Shown here: positions 1 to 8,680 of the stretch, piece after piece
Numbering within the stretch: the first letter of the stretch is position 1
Layout of the letters: every line of letters begins with the position of its first letter
Assembly (NCBI RefSeq): GCF_964340395.1
Contig: NC_135558.1
Span: 18,359,271 to 18,373,270 of the forward strand
From: Glandiceps talaboti
Lineage: Eukaryota; Hemichordata; Enteropneusta; Spengelidae
DNA length: 14,000 bases
Reading direction: 5' to 3'
Program-made: the position numbers and the translations under genes
Notes under the pieces: generated by a model
The model's input: only the letters and a program-made list of their open reading frames with translations
Databases searched by the model: none
Told to the model about the DNA's origin: nothing

Positions 1-81
1 AACGGAAAGTGAATGTCGCTGAATGACCCCGCTTATGTTTGTGGAAAAGCTCAATTGAAATTAAGAAAACATAATATATAT

Positions 82-634
<553 letters not shown>

Positions 635-841
635 CTAACACATTGGCTGGTAGGCATCCTCTATCCCTGTTTATGTTATCTCCATAGATATCTTTTAACC
701 TGTAACGTACATATGTATGTAGTTTTTCATAGAGTGGTAGTATATCGAAATACATCTCCCACATGTCTGCTTCCAAATCTTCGTGTTCTTCCATATCGTC
801 CTCGTAGTTTGCTCTCCAATAAGCACCGTAATCGTCGTAAC
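635..841 (-). CDS. ACE: ACE-A exon 5
   Basis: 207 nt, phase 1 to phase 1. Acceptor is TGTTGTCCAG|GTTACG and donor GTGTTAG|GTAAGC. It encodes YDDYGAYWRANYEDDMEEHE, then the amphipathic stretch to DILPLYEKLHTYVRYRLKDI and YGDNINRDRGCLPANVLG. The parts match ACE Y-x-D-x-G-x-x-W-R-x-x-Y-E, P-L-Y-x-x-L-H-A-Y-V-R and G-x-x-P-A-H-L-L-G. In the last motif His-Leu is replaced by Asn-Val. The next exon (equivalent of NMW...Y-D-L-V-x-P-F-P) is not found in positions 1-634 and must lie beyond the window. Confidence 0.94.
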
Positions 842-1016
842 CTGGACAACAGAACACACATACAAGTCATGTAATCTCTCATCAGGGTTCACACATATGA
901 ATTTTCATTTTAACCGTTGTGGAATGTGATTCGCAAGATCTGTATTTACTTATTTTCCAGGATAAGAAAATTATTAATGTACTATGCATGTCGTCCACCT
1001 ATTCATACACACGTAC

Positions 1017-1160
1017 CATTAAGTACGGAAGCTTGATTCTTCAGTCTCACGTAATCCACGTACACTTCTCGTAGTTTTCTCCCAGTGTCATCTCTCCAGT
1101 GTTTCCATACCCACAGTCGTTGAGTATAATTAGTCGAGGTGGCCATGATGTTTGTCAAAA
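1017..1160 (-). CDS. ACE: ACE-A exon 4
   Basis: 144 nt, entering and leaving in phase 1, with acceptor TTTTTCAG|TTTTGAC and donor AATG|GTACGT. It encodes LTNIMATSTNYTQRLWVWKH and on through WRDDTGRKLREVYVDYVRL to NQASVLNG. This is the highly recognisable ACE block LTNVMATSRxYxxLLWxWExWRDxxG...NxAARLNG. The split codons give Val at the left join and Gly at the right join, restoring the family reading DPVLTN and LNGYDDYG. The upstream extension of the open frame (MVRFSIIDLCLYFS) is intron. Confidence 0.94.
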
Positions 1161-1309
1161 CTGAAAAATATAAACACAAATCTATGATGGAAAATCTAAC
1201 CACCGGATCTCGACACCGTCAGGTATGAGTTTCATAGGTAAACCTTTCAAGTCTTGCCAAAATGTCTTGCCAAATTTCTCAATCTAAAATTAATCTGTTC
1301 TTTTCCACA

Positions 1310-2115
1310 GTATCTGTCGTCAAAAGTACAACTTGTAAAAATTGCTTTGTTCTTTCCTGCAGTATCTGCCGTCAACGTTTGGAATTGCTATCTTCTTTCC
1401 CGAAGTATATATCGTTCAACTTCTAAAATTGCTTTGTTCTTTCACGCTGTATGCGTTGTCAACTTCTGCAAATGTTTTGTATTTTCTAACAATTAAGATC
1501 TATCGTCAACTTGAATTCTAAAATTACTTTGCCAACTTGTAATATTACATTGTTCTTAATTAAAGTATCTGACGTCAACTTCTAAAATCGCTTTCAAATT
1601 GCTCTTTCCCTGGGTATCTGTCGTCAGCTTGTAAAATGCTTTGCTCTGTTCTGCAGTATCTGACGTCAACTTCTAAAATGCTTTGTCCTGTTCTGCAGTA
1701 TCTGTCGTCAACTTCTAAAATCGTTTTCAAATTGCTTTTTCCCTGGGTATCTGTCGTCAGCTTGTAAAATGCTTTGCTCTGTTCTGCAGTATCTGACGTC
1801 AACTTCTAAAATGCTTTGCCCTGTTCTGCAGTATCTGTCGTCAACTTCTGCATTCGTTTTGTACTTTCCCACAGTATCTGTTGTCAACTTGAATTCTAAA
1901 CTAACTTTGTTCTTTCCTGCATTACCAATCTGTCGTCAACTTCTAAAACTGCTTTCTTCCTTACCAAAGTATCTGTCGGCAACTTCTAGAATTGCTTTGT
2001 TCATTTTTGAAATATCTGTCGTCAATTCGTAAAATTGCTCTGTCTTTTCCGAAAGTATCTGCCATCAACTTCTAAAATGTCTCTGCTATCTATCGTCAAC
2101 TTCTAAAATTGCTTG
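1310..2115. repeat. Intronic minisatellite, unit about 42 bp, with 133-bp higher-order period
   Basis: Some 18 diverged units of the type GTATCTGTCGTCAACTTCT, AAAATTGCTTTGTTCTTTCC, fill most of ACE-A intron 3 (1161-2400). Between 1578 and about 1850 three-unit blocks repeat with an exact period of 133 bp (ACTTCTAAAATCG at 1578 and 1711, ACTTCTGCATTCG at 1844), showing recent local amplification. On the plus strand many units hold a pyrimidine tract followed by CTGCAG. The short open frames through it (1254-1496, 1575-1802, 1769-2032) are repeat artefacts. Confidence 0.93.
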
Positions 2116-2400
2116 ATCTATGTGAACGACCTGTTGTTCTGTCTATAGTTTTTTCATTTGAAGATTGGTCAAGAATGACCATGTGACCACACACTTTTAA
2201 TATTTTGTTCTTGGTCGGTCATTTTGATATCCCACCGTGTTATCTGACAGAAATGGTACCTTTCTAACCTCCACCCCTACTCTCTTCCACCTTGAAGTTG
2301 CCATTGGGTTAAAATGGATTCCATCAGAAATCTACAGCAACAGAAAGAATCCTTGAGGGCATAAAAATGTACTGATATATTATTATGTAAATGTACTTGC

Positions 2401-2494
2401 CTGGGTCTTGTAAATGACATTCATTTTCATCCCACGGTACGCACACCTCTCCTAGGGCATAGGTTAAACTCATGTTGGACAAGACATTTTGTAG
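2401..2494 (-). CDS. ACE: ACE-A exon 3, ending at a GC splice donor
   Basis: A short exon of 94 nt (31 codons plus one base), found by reading the minus strand between exons 2 and 4. It encodes NVLSNMSLTYALGEVC, then VPWDENECHLQDP. This matches the ACE segment with the disulfide pair before the L-x-P-D-L-T motif. The Cys spacing here is Cys-x7-Cys, as I recall for insect AnCE, against x5 in mammalian ACE. Acceptor is ACCTACAG|CTACAA. The donor must be CCAG|GCAAGT: only that cut leaves one base to make the Val codon with TT of exon 4. The nearby GT (four bases further on) would shift the frame. NMS is a potential glycosylation site. Confidence 0.88.
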
Positions 2495-2717
2495 CTGTAG
2501 GTGGTAAAAGCCGAGGAATAAGGAAGAGGGGAGGGGAATGGAGAATAATATTTATTCAATACTGAATTGTAGCATTTCCTAAACTACCATGTTTTTCTTT
2601 TAAAATTGGTTATCTTACCGTAAAATTACTAGGACACGTCTTCAACAACTCAATACATAAGAGTGATATTCTAATGCCTTTTTCTGTAAAACTACGGATA
2701 TCCCCTAATTACTGATA

Positions 2718-2942
2718 ACAATGATGATAGGGGGCGCTATATAGCTGGTGGTAGACATTGGGCTCGTTACTTGGCTTAGGCAGCACCAGTTTTGTGTCGC
2801 TTGTTCAGTAGTTACACAGACAAGTCTGTGGTACTTGTGACTATTTCGTTGTAAATATTTATTAAGTGTAACTGTTAATGAATATGGATTCTTTGTTTTC
2901 TTTGTATGTGAGTTATGTGTTTTTATGACCAGAAAATAAACT
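2718..2942 (+). repeat. Possible degenerate LTR-like segment in intron 2
   Basis: GGGGGCGCTATATAGCTGG resembles a TATA region and AATAAA follows at about 2935, an order seen in solo LTRs. No terminal repeats or target duplication could be defined, so this is weak. Confidence 0.2.
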
Positions 2943-3026
2943 TTAAGTTTCTGAGTTGAATTGATTCAGAACTGAATTGAAGAATATAGAGAAAAAAAGC
3001 GTCACCAACTTTATAAAGATACATAC

Positions 3027-3188
3027 TTCATTGAAGTCATCTTCTGGTAAAATCGAATCCCCGATATCATAAATGAACCCCATTTCCCTGGCAACAGAGT
3101 CGCTGTAATGTTCTAAATCATCCATAAACAATGAAGCATTTACATGAGCTTCATTGGCGAAGGCGGCATACTTCACACCTTCTTCTAG
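3027..3188 (-). CDS. ACE: ACE-A exon 2
   Basis: 54 codons, phase 0 at both ends. Acceptor is TTATTCCAG|CTAGAAG and donor AATGAA|GTATGT. It encodes LEEGVKYAAFANEAHVNASL and on to LPEDDFNE, equivalent in position to the second coding part of ACE between the N-T-N-I-T segment and the Cys pair, with potential glycosylation site NAS. Joined to exon 1 it reads NLEIL-LEEGVKY. The acceptor abuts a 16-bp perfect palindrome, and a (CA)n/(CATA)n array begins about 70 bp upstream in the sense direction. Confidence 0.9.
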
Positions 3189-3192
3189 CTGG

Positions 3193-3208
3193 AATAAATG
3201 CATTTATT
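3193..3208. repeat. 16-bp perfect palindrome at the ACE-A exon 2 acceptor
   Basis: AATAAATGCATTTATT reads the same on both strands. In the ACE-A sense direction it ends three bases before the acceptor AG, replacing a normal pyrimidine tract, and contains AATAAA. Confidence 0.85.
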
Positions 3209-3259
3209 GAAATAAAGACGGTACAAGCTTGGAGTGAATGAAAGAACAAATAAAGCTAA

Positions 3260-3625
3260 ACACACACACGCACACACACACACACACACACGCACACATG
3301 CACACATATACATAAATACATGCATGCATGCATGCATACATACATACATGCATACATGCATGCATACATACATACATACATGCATACATGCATACATACA
3401 TACATGCATACATGCACAACATACATACATACATACATACATACATACATACATAATAAATACATACATACATACATACATACATACATACATACATACA
3501 TACATACATGCATACATGCATGCATACATACATACATACATGCACACATGCATGCATACATACATACATACATACATACATACATACATACATACATACA
3601 TACATACATACATACATACTTTTAG
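3260..3625. repeat. (CA)n then (CATA)n microsatellite with CATG interruptions
   Basis: A (CA)n run (about 3260-3300) passes into CATA repeats to about 3620, interrupted by TGCATGCA runs, including an 18-bp palindrome of ATGC repeats at 3320-3337. It lies in ACE-A intron 1, near exon 2. The long YIHT/YVCM open frames on both strands come from the tetranucleotide. Confidence 0.97.
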
Positions 3626-3884
3626 CATGTTGCTGGCCAGTAGGAGTGTACGATCGGATCCAATGCAAAAAATATCGAAAAAATTAAATAATTATTAACA
3701 AGCCCCCAATATGTGGCATAGGGTTAGGGATTTTCCGACAAGTGTTTTAAATAATGGCTATGTAAACAATTTAAGATTATCAATATCACTCAAATTAAAA
3801 GGTTTCAAAACCAAAGCAAAAAACACCTAAATTCTCAATTCTTGAAAAAAGCAACGTAACACAAGTGGTCTGGAAAAAACCTAA

Positions 3885-4538
3885 GGGAGCCTTCAATAAT
3901 TACAGAGGGGGGGGGGGTGAGGAAATCTAATCTGGAATATGCCATAAATAAATTGTCACCCTCTGCCTAGTCCGCTATGTTACAAAGTGACCTTCCCTCA
4001 ATACCCATTCTCTAAAATATTGTTCTATCTGTTCAAAGAACCCCGGCTCCCTGTGGCATAGTTGTTAGAGCTCAAGATTAGCCATCAGGAGGTCAGGGAA
4101 TGTTACTGTAGTAAGATCCCGCCACAGTGATAATTATTAAAGGCATTTGTTGTTTACCACTATTACCACCACAGTGAGTTTGTGTTTGCATTAGATCAAT
4201 GCCTACTTTTGGATCTATTTGGCTGAGATGATGGCCAGACCTCCCAAACATGAGATGAGCACACAACTGACATCGTCATCGCCACTCAACCACATTATCC
4301 CCAATATCTTGTCATCCTGTTTCCCCCTTTACAACTGTGAGATCCGTTCCTAATCTCGTTACATTACAACTAACAGCAAAACCGCCTAAATATTGCAAAG
4401 TTAGACAATACAATTAGTCGAAGTACAATGTAATCCTCCCCTAGTCCCATTTTCTAAAATATGGCCTTCTCCAGTGAGCTGATTTGCAAAAAGTGACCTA
4501 ATCCCTCCTGCCCCCCTTGTAAATTACTGAAAGCACCC
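3885..4538. mobile_element. Possible MITE-like element with imperfect inverted termini
   Basis: The left end GGGAGCCTTCAATAATTACA followed by a G run (3885-3917) is mirrored at the right end, where the reverse strand reads GGTGCTTTCAGTAATTTACA and then a G run (4538-4511). CCTAA occurs just outside both ends and could be a target duplication. A third fragment (GGGGGCCTTCAAATAAATTA) lies at about 8215. No coding capacity. Boundaries are uncertain, and it could be two independent fragments. Confidence 0.4.
4045..4124 (+). mobile_element. Degenerate tRNA-derived SINE head
   Basis: GGCTCCCTGTGGCATAGTTG, then TTAGAGC, resembles a tRNA 5' half with an A box (TGGCATAGTTGT at 4054-4065). GGAGGTCAGGG and ATCCCGCCA look like the two T-stem flanks, but the B box between them is replaced by an unrelated longer stretch. 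A working tRNA is excluded. It lies inside the possible MITE. Confidence 0.55.
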
Positions 4539-4727
4539 TAATCACTGATCGAGTAGAATTGATTATAGCTCACAAGATTTTCAGACAACTTCATACATAT
4601 ACAGTTGGTGATACCCATTAGACTATGGAATTATCATTATCACGTGCTGCCTTTTGGTCGAATACTTAGTAGGTACATGTGTTTGTAAATCCTTCCGGGA
4701 CGACAAAAAAATGAATTCAAAAATTGG

Positions 4728-4848
4728 ACCACCACCACCACCACCACCACCACCACCACCACCAATTGCAACAACAACAACAACAACAACAACAACAGCC
4801 ACAACTACCACCATCACCAGCCACAACTACCACCATCACCACCACATG

Positions 4849-4906
<58 letters not shown>
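4728..4906. repeat. Compound (CCA)n / (CAA)n trinucleotide tract
   Basis: (ACC)n at 4728-4763, (CAA)n at 4769-4797, a 22-bp unit tandemly doubled at 4798-4841, then (AAC)n at 4849-4906. Poly-Pro, poly-Thr, poly-Asn and poly-Val open frames here are artefacts of the repeats. Confidence 0.95.
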
Positions 4907-5787
4907 CAGTTTTGATTCACAATAGTAATTTGCAATATTTTGGTCGAAATTCCTACATCACCTTTGTACAAGACAACCAGAAACTGCAATAACCATGACA
5001 GGTATTCAGACACTGCATATAATTGATATATAAGGTTATCCGCAGAATCAATAGGTTACGTATTGTGAGTGATATATTGTGACCCTAGGTAATACCACAT
5101 TGCAAATTACAGAAATGTTCACACAGAAACTCGTCACAGCAGCAAACATCATTAACACAATACAAAACGAGAAGATAACGTTTGTAAACAGTGTATGATG
5201 AAATAGGTGGATCTAACAAATATGATGGGCAGATAGAAGTGAATTACACAGAAGTCGTGTCAACATTTTGTAACCCCATCTAGTACCTATGATCCAGGTG
5301 CCAGTACGCACAGTGTATATCTCCCCATTCGACAAATTGCAACTCACAACATCACACACCGGACTTATTTCAATTCTTTATGGTTCAAAATTAATGAATA
5401 AAAGCTTTGAAAAACTAAATTCAGTTATTTGAAGATCGATATACCCTGATATAATTCATTTTAGATAACATCAAACAGAACTTTTCTTGTGTAGACAGTG
5501 ATTTCAAAGTAAAATATGTTACTCGTTTTAATCTCAAAAAGTCGGTGCAGGAAAAATGTGCTTGTCAAGTCATAATCATATGCGAAATATCTCATTTCTG
5601 TTTGGTCAGATTTGGTTTAAGGTGAGCCCTAAATGTGAAACGACGAGGAACAACACACGGTCTTTGATTATAAAAGAATTAGGTACAGAGACCAGGGAAT
5701 GCCGACCAGGTGTCTTGGTAGATTCGTGAATTTTAGAAAAAAAGGACCTGTCACCATTTATTTAAATTTATTGAAACTTCTATTTTT

Positions 5788-5825
5788 CACTACGTTTCGA
5801 ACCCAGACCGGCTTTTTATCAGGTG
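5788..5825 (-). repeat. Repeat relic with hammerhead-like core
   Basis: On the minus strand it reads CCTGATAAAAAG, a partly self-complementary stretch, then TTCGAAACGTAGTG. This resembles the CTGATGA...GAAAC core of hammerhead ribozymes found in retroelements such as Penelope-like elements. Core and stems are imperfect. Confidence 0.3.
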
Positions 5826-5876
5826 TGTAATTCTAAAAGATTTGGAAATGAATGGGGAAAAAATTTCTTTACTTAC

Positions 5877-6095
5877 CAAAATCTCAAGGTTATGACTTGT
5901 TAAGTTTGTAGAGTAATCCCAGTACGCATGCACGTAGCTTGGTATGACGATTTGGGCCTCACCATTGTAATAGTCGAGGAAAGCTTGTGCTTCTTCTTCC
6001 GTGTAAGTTGGGTCTTGTGCTGTAGAAAACGTACAACACATGGACACCAAGATCATGAACAGCAAAAACCATCGATTGTTTTTCCACGATTTCAT
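5877..6095 (-). CDS. ACE: ACE-A exon 1: signal peptide and first ACE helix
   Basis: Encodes 73 residues from ATG at 6095 to donor TTG|GTAAGT (phase 0). The start has A at -3 and is followed by a basic n-region (MKSWKNNRW), a hydrophobic core (FLLFMILVSMCC) and a small-residue cleavage region (STAQ), a typical secretory signal peptide. Mature sequence starts near DPTYTEEEAQAFL and carries WDYSTNLTSHN, matching the W-x-Y-x-T-N-I-T segment of ACE with its N-glycosylation site NLT. The exon is 75% identical (33 of 44 residues after the signal region) to ACE-B exon 1 at 8681. The open frame running on to EIFSP past 5877 is intron. Confidence 0.93.
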
Positions 6096-6153
6096 TTTAA
6101 CAACCGACAGAGAACTGAATTGATGTGAATAAATGTACGAATCGAAGATCTGT

Positions 6154-6184
6154 TATCTCCAGCTTGATGACGTCATTGATGTAC
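6154..6184 (-). promoter_or_regulatory. Conserved CRE-containing block upstream of ACE-A
   Basis: About 60-90 bp upstream of the ACE-A ATG. The core ATGACGTCATCAA and CTGGAGATA match the block at 8570-8600 before ACE-B at 27 of 31 positions (22 of 23 in the core). TGACGTCA at 6168-6175 is a perfect palindromic cAMP-response-element type site (CREB/ATF family). A T/A-rich TTTTAAAAA stretch lies about 32 bp further upstream, so the block may sit at the transcription start. Regulatory role is inferred from conservation and motif. Confidence 0.6.
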
Positions 6185-7039
6185 CCCAGCTTCATGATTT
6201 TTTTTTTAAAAACTAAGCCCCATAACTTCAGTTAGAAGTTAAAATAACTATTGACAACATAAGCTTAGGTATCACTTTAAATTCTTTATTTGTAAATGTC
6301 ATTATTCAAAACAAATGACTACGTACTATTTTACCTATTTCATCACTGCATGGTTTCATCGTTCCCACTAAAACAAATAAGGATAGATAAAAGGAGAATA
6401 TACATTTGGACGTTCAAGCTGAGTGACCCTTCACTGAGAAAGACATCAGCTGATTTTTTTTTACCTAATCGTAGAAATTTTTATAAGAAAAATGTCACTC
6501 TGTTCCCCTCTCCTTACTGAAAATATATACTTGGACTAAATTGCTTTGAAGTTTTATTGAGTGATCCAAGATCTTAAATGTATACATAACAATAAAAAAG
6601 ATATTCGTGCCAGTATATATTCAAATCATTGAAACCTGCGGTGTAAATATGGTAAAAAAATGTTCAAATATGGCGTACATGTTTTAAAATTCGAATGACC
6701 ATCAAATAAATTTACTACGTACGTGGTTCTCGGGTTTGAATAAGATATTGTATTTATATTCCACAAGAACACTTGATTACCTCTAATTTTTTTTATAACA
6801 CTTGTACAATTTGTACTAATTACATAAATTTCTCATTAGGGTTACGTCAGTTTCTTTGTGTGTGTGTGTGTGTGGGGGGGGTACCCTGTTTCTAAACTTG
6901 GCAGTGGGAGGGGGTCTTCCTGTTTGGAAAATTTTGGATACAGGCAGTCACTGTGTTGTGGGGTTTGATTGAAGAAAAACATTTCTACCAGATTTAAGGT
7001 GGATGCCTTTAGATTTTCGTTCCTACACACAATAATTGT

Positions 7040-7611
7040 TGTAATGCATCAAAATATATATGCAATTAGTTATGTTTGAAGTATGTACCGATTTTTGAAT
7101 TCAAAGAATGTATTTGTAAGATATAGCCTAAATGAAAAGCTTTTCAGGACATATGTGATTGTTATGTTTGAAGTATGTACAACAATTTGAAGCGTGCATT
7201 CTTAAGATATAGCCTGGTTACTGAAAATCATTAATTATACAAAAGAGTCATTAAAACTACAAGCTTTATTATCAAACTTTATATGACACATGCACTTTGT
7301 TATCATCAATGTATGTACCAAATTATATTGAATTCTTAAGATATAACCTAATTACCGAAAACCATTAATTATGTAAATAATTCATTAATATTTATGGAAT
7401 GTTTTCAAAACATAATCACTTCTAGCCATTACCTAAAGAATATGTGCACCAAATTTTTTTTCAATTGAGCCAGCCGTTTTTGAGAAAATGACGACACAGA
7501 CAAACAGACATACACACAGATAGACATAGAGACACACATAGACACATACACACACAGAGACTTTTCATCCCTAATATTAGTAATATATAGCCTTCCTTGC
7601 GGAAGGTATAA
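7040..7611 (-). mobile_element. Composite dispersed repeat, copy 1
   Basis: In the minus direction: a hairpin (7586-7610), an ACAG/ACAC-rich microsatellite (7495-7560), then tandem units of roughly 130 bp sharing CATAATTAATG, GGTAATTAGG, TATATCTTAAGAATGCA and GTACATAC. The same modules occur in the opposite orientation at 9414-10420. The build (tandem core, tetranucleotide tract, terminal hairpin) resembles pearl/HINE-type non-autonomous Helitron relatives; that identity is an inference. No coding sequence. Confidence 0.6.
7586..7610. repeat. Hairpin at the end of composite repeat copy 1
   Basis: TATAgCCTTCC, loop TTGC, GGAAGGTATA: a ten-pair stem with one bulged G. Confidence 0.7.
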
Positions 7612-8090
7612 TGGCAGTGCCTTGTCTGAACTGCGGTATTTGTTCTTATCCTTGGTTCGTACCTATATTGTTCAATATTTGTTCTTAAAAGATTCCAGAT
7701 TTGATGACAGACGAATTTCTTATTGTAAGCCATTCCAAAGTTTTAGAGCACAGTTTGAAAAGGCACGGTCGTGGGATAGTTGGTGCTGTTACGACTGTCA
7801 ACTTATCTAAACATTTGTCCACTCTGTGACCTAGTTTTACATATTATCTATTTTATGTTTGGGAAGACTGATACAACAATTGAATTTATTTTAAAGTTTG
7901 ATGACTTAGTATTTCTCATACAGTTTTCAAACGTTGTGTTTTGTTATACGAAGGGTCAAAGTTCTCGAATCCATGATACAAACCACGAATTCTCTGGTTT
8001 GGTTAGCTTGTACAAAGAGCTAAACGAGTTCATTGCGTAAATTGTTGCTATGTCAACCATGGATATTTTTTCGTATTACGAATGGAAAAA

Positions 8091-8131
8091 GTTGACATAT
8101 CTGGCTCAGAAGAGGTCGTCTGGACTTTGGG
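8091..8131 (+). repeat. 41-bp dispersed block, copy 2
   Basis: Second copy of the block at 240-280. Here the frame starts at an ATG (MEKVDISGSEEVVWTLG) and continues to a TAA about 75 bp later. It is followed at about 8215 by a G-rich repeat fragment also seen at 3885. Confidence 0.7.
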
Positions 8132-8569
8132 GCGAGTAACCAGAGCTCGAGACAAGTATGAAATACATAAACTGGTAGTGGTAATAGAGCCTCGTTAACC
8201 TCCGCTCTACTTAGGGGGCCTTCAAATAAATTACAGGGGGAGGGCCAGACAGACAGACAGACAACGATAAGAATAGATATCTTAGTCGGGAATCCCATGA
8301 TTAACCAAGATAGTCCGAATTTAAGGTGCATATACAAAATACATTGCCTTTGGTTTTTGTACTTACTTTCAAAGAGATAAACGATACTCGTCATGAACTA
8401 TTCAACAAACATTAGACCATCAATATACAACAATACACTGTTTGTAGATTACAGCTCAATTTGTATGGAATAAATGTATGGTGATTTTAAAGTCGAGGAT
8501 GACAGCTGTTTTTGTCATTTACATTAAATTATATCTATAGTTATATATGGTGGCTTGAAAGATGCTAAT

Positions 8570-8600
8570 GTACAAACATGACGTCATCAACCTGGAGATA
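8570..8600 (+). promoter_or_regulatory. Conserved CRE-containing block upstream of ACE-B
   Basis: Partner of the block at 6154-6184, in the sense direction of ACE-B. TGACGTCA lies at 8579-8586, 94 nt before the ATG at 8681. TATATAT at about 8543-8549 lies some 33 bp upstream of the CRE, a spacing like that of the A/T-rich element in ACE-A. Function is inferred. Confidence 0.6.
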
Positions 8601-8680
8601 GCACACCCCACCTGTTCGTGATACAGTTTTTCATCCACCGTCATTCACACACACAACTTAATTCTCTGCCAGTTGCTAAA

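Larger units (their letters stand above)
3626..5876. other. ACE-A intron 1, distal part
   Basis: No exon recognised. Contents listed separately: a possible MITE (3885-4538), a degenerate SINE (4045-4124), trinucleotide tracts (4728-4906) and a repeat relic (5788-5825). The rest, including 4920-5780, shows nothing I can name. Confidence 0.6.
635..6095 (-). other. ACE: ACE-like gene A (five 5' coding exons of an M2 dipeptidyl carboxypeptidase)
   Basis: Multi-exon gene read on the minus strand, incomplete at its 3' end. Exons at 6095-5877, 3188-3027, 2494-2401, 1160-1017 and 841-635 join without a frame break into about 275 residues. These follow the N-terminal part of animal ACE in order: signal peptide, YNTNIT-like motif (WDYSTNLTSHN), the Cys pair before LxDPxLTNIMATS, the LWxWxxWRD helix, and PLYEKLHTYVR...GCLPANVLG. 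M2 peptidases are zinc enzymes that remove C-terminal dipeptides from peptides outside the cell. The HExxH zinc motif and its distal Glu are not in the window, so activity cannot be judged. Intron phases are 0, 0, 1, 1 and 1, and lengths 2688, 532, 1240 and 175 for the complete ones. ACE-B lies head-to-head 2.6 kb away. Family assignment is from recognised motifs, not a search. Confidence 0.93.
6185..8569. other. Intergenic region between divergent ACE genes
   Basis: AT-rich, with (TG)n and a G run near 6858-6885, the dispersed repeat at 7040-7611, the 41-bp block at 8091 and a G-rich fragment at about 8215. Open frames at 6296, 7622 and 7780 have no recognisable domains and I do not call them genes. 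Confidence 0.6.

Noticed and set aside
3185-3698. Long open frames of YIHT and MYVC repeats on both strands
   Set aside because: They are readings of a CATA tetranucleotide array, open in several frames on both strands at once.
4045-4124. Functional tRNA gene
   Set aside because: No proper acceptor stem pairing and no intact B box.
4623-5013. Poly-Pro, poly-Thr, poly-Asn and poly-Val/poly-Trp open frames
   Set aside because: Trinucleotide repeats with no stops; no conserved domain or splice structure.
7560-7607. Helitron 3' terminus (hairpin then CTAA) in the minus direction
   Set aside because: The hairpin and a CTAA ten bases later fit the rule, but the repeat modules continue past it, so it cannot be a clean end in that direction.
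7622-8040. Possible small genes in the intergenic region
   Set aside because: Low-complexity, Phe/Leu-rich readings without motif, signal or splice support.
8618-8680. N-terminal extension of ACE-B exon 1 from 8618
   Set aside because: It starts with GTG and would place about 21 residues before the signal peptide; the ATG at 8681 aligns with ACE-A.
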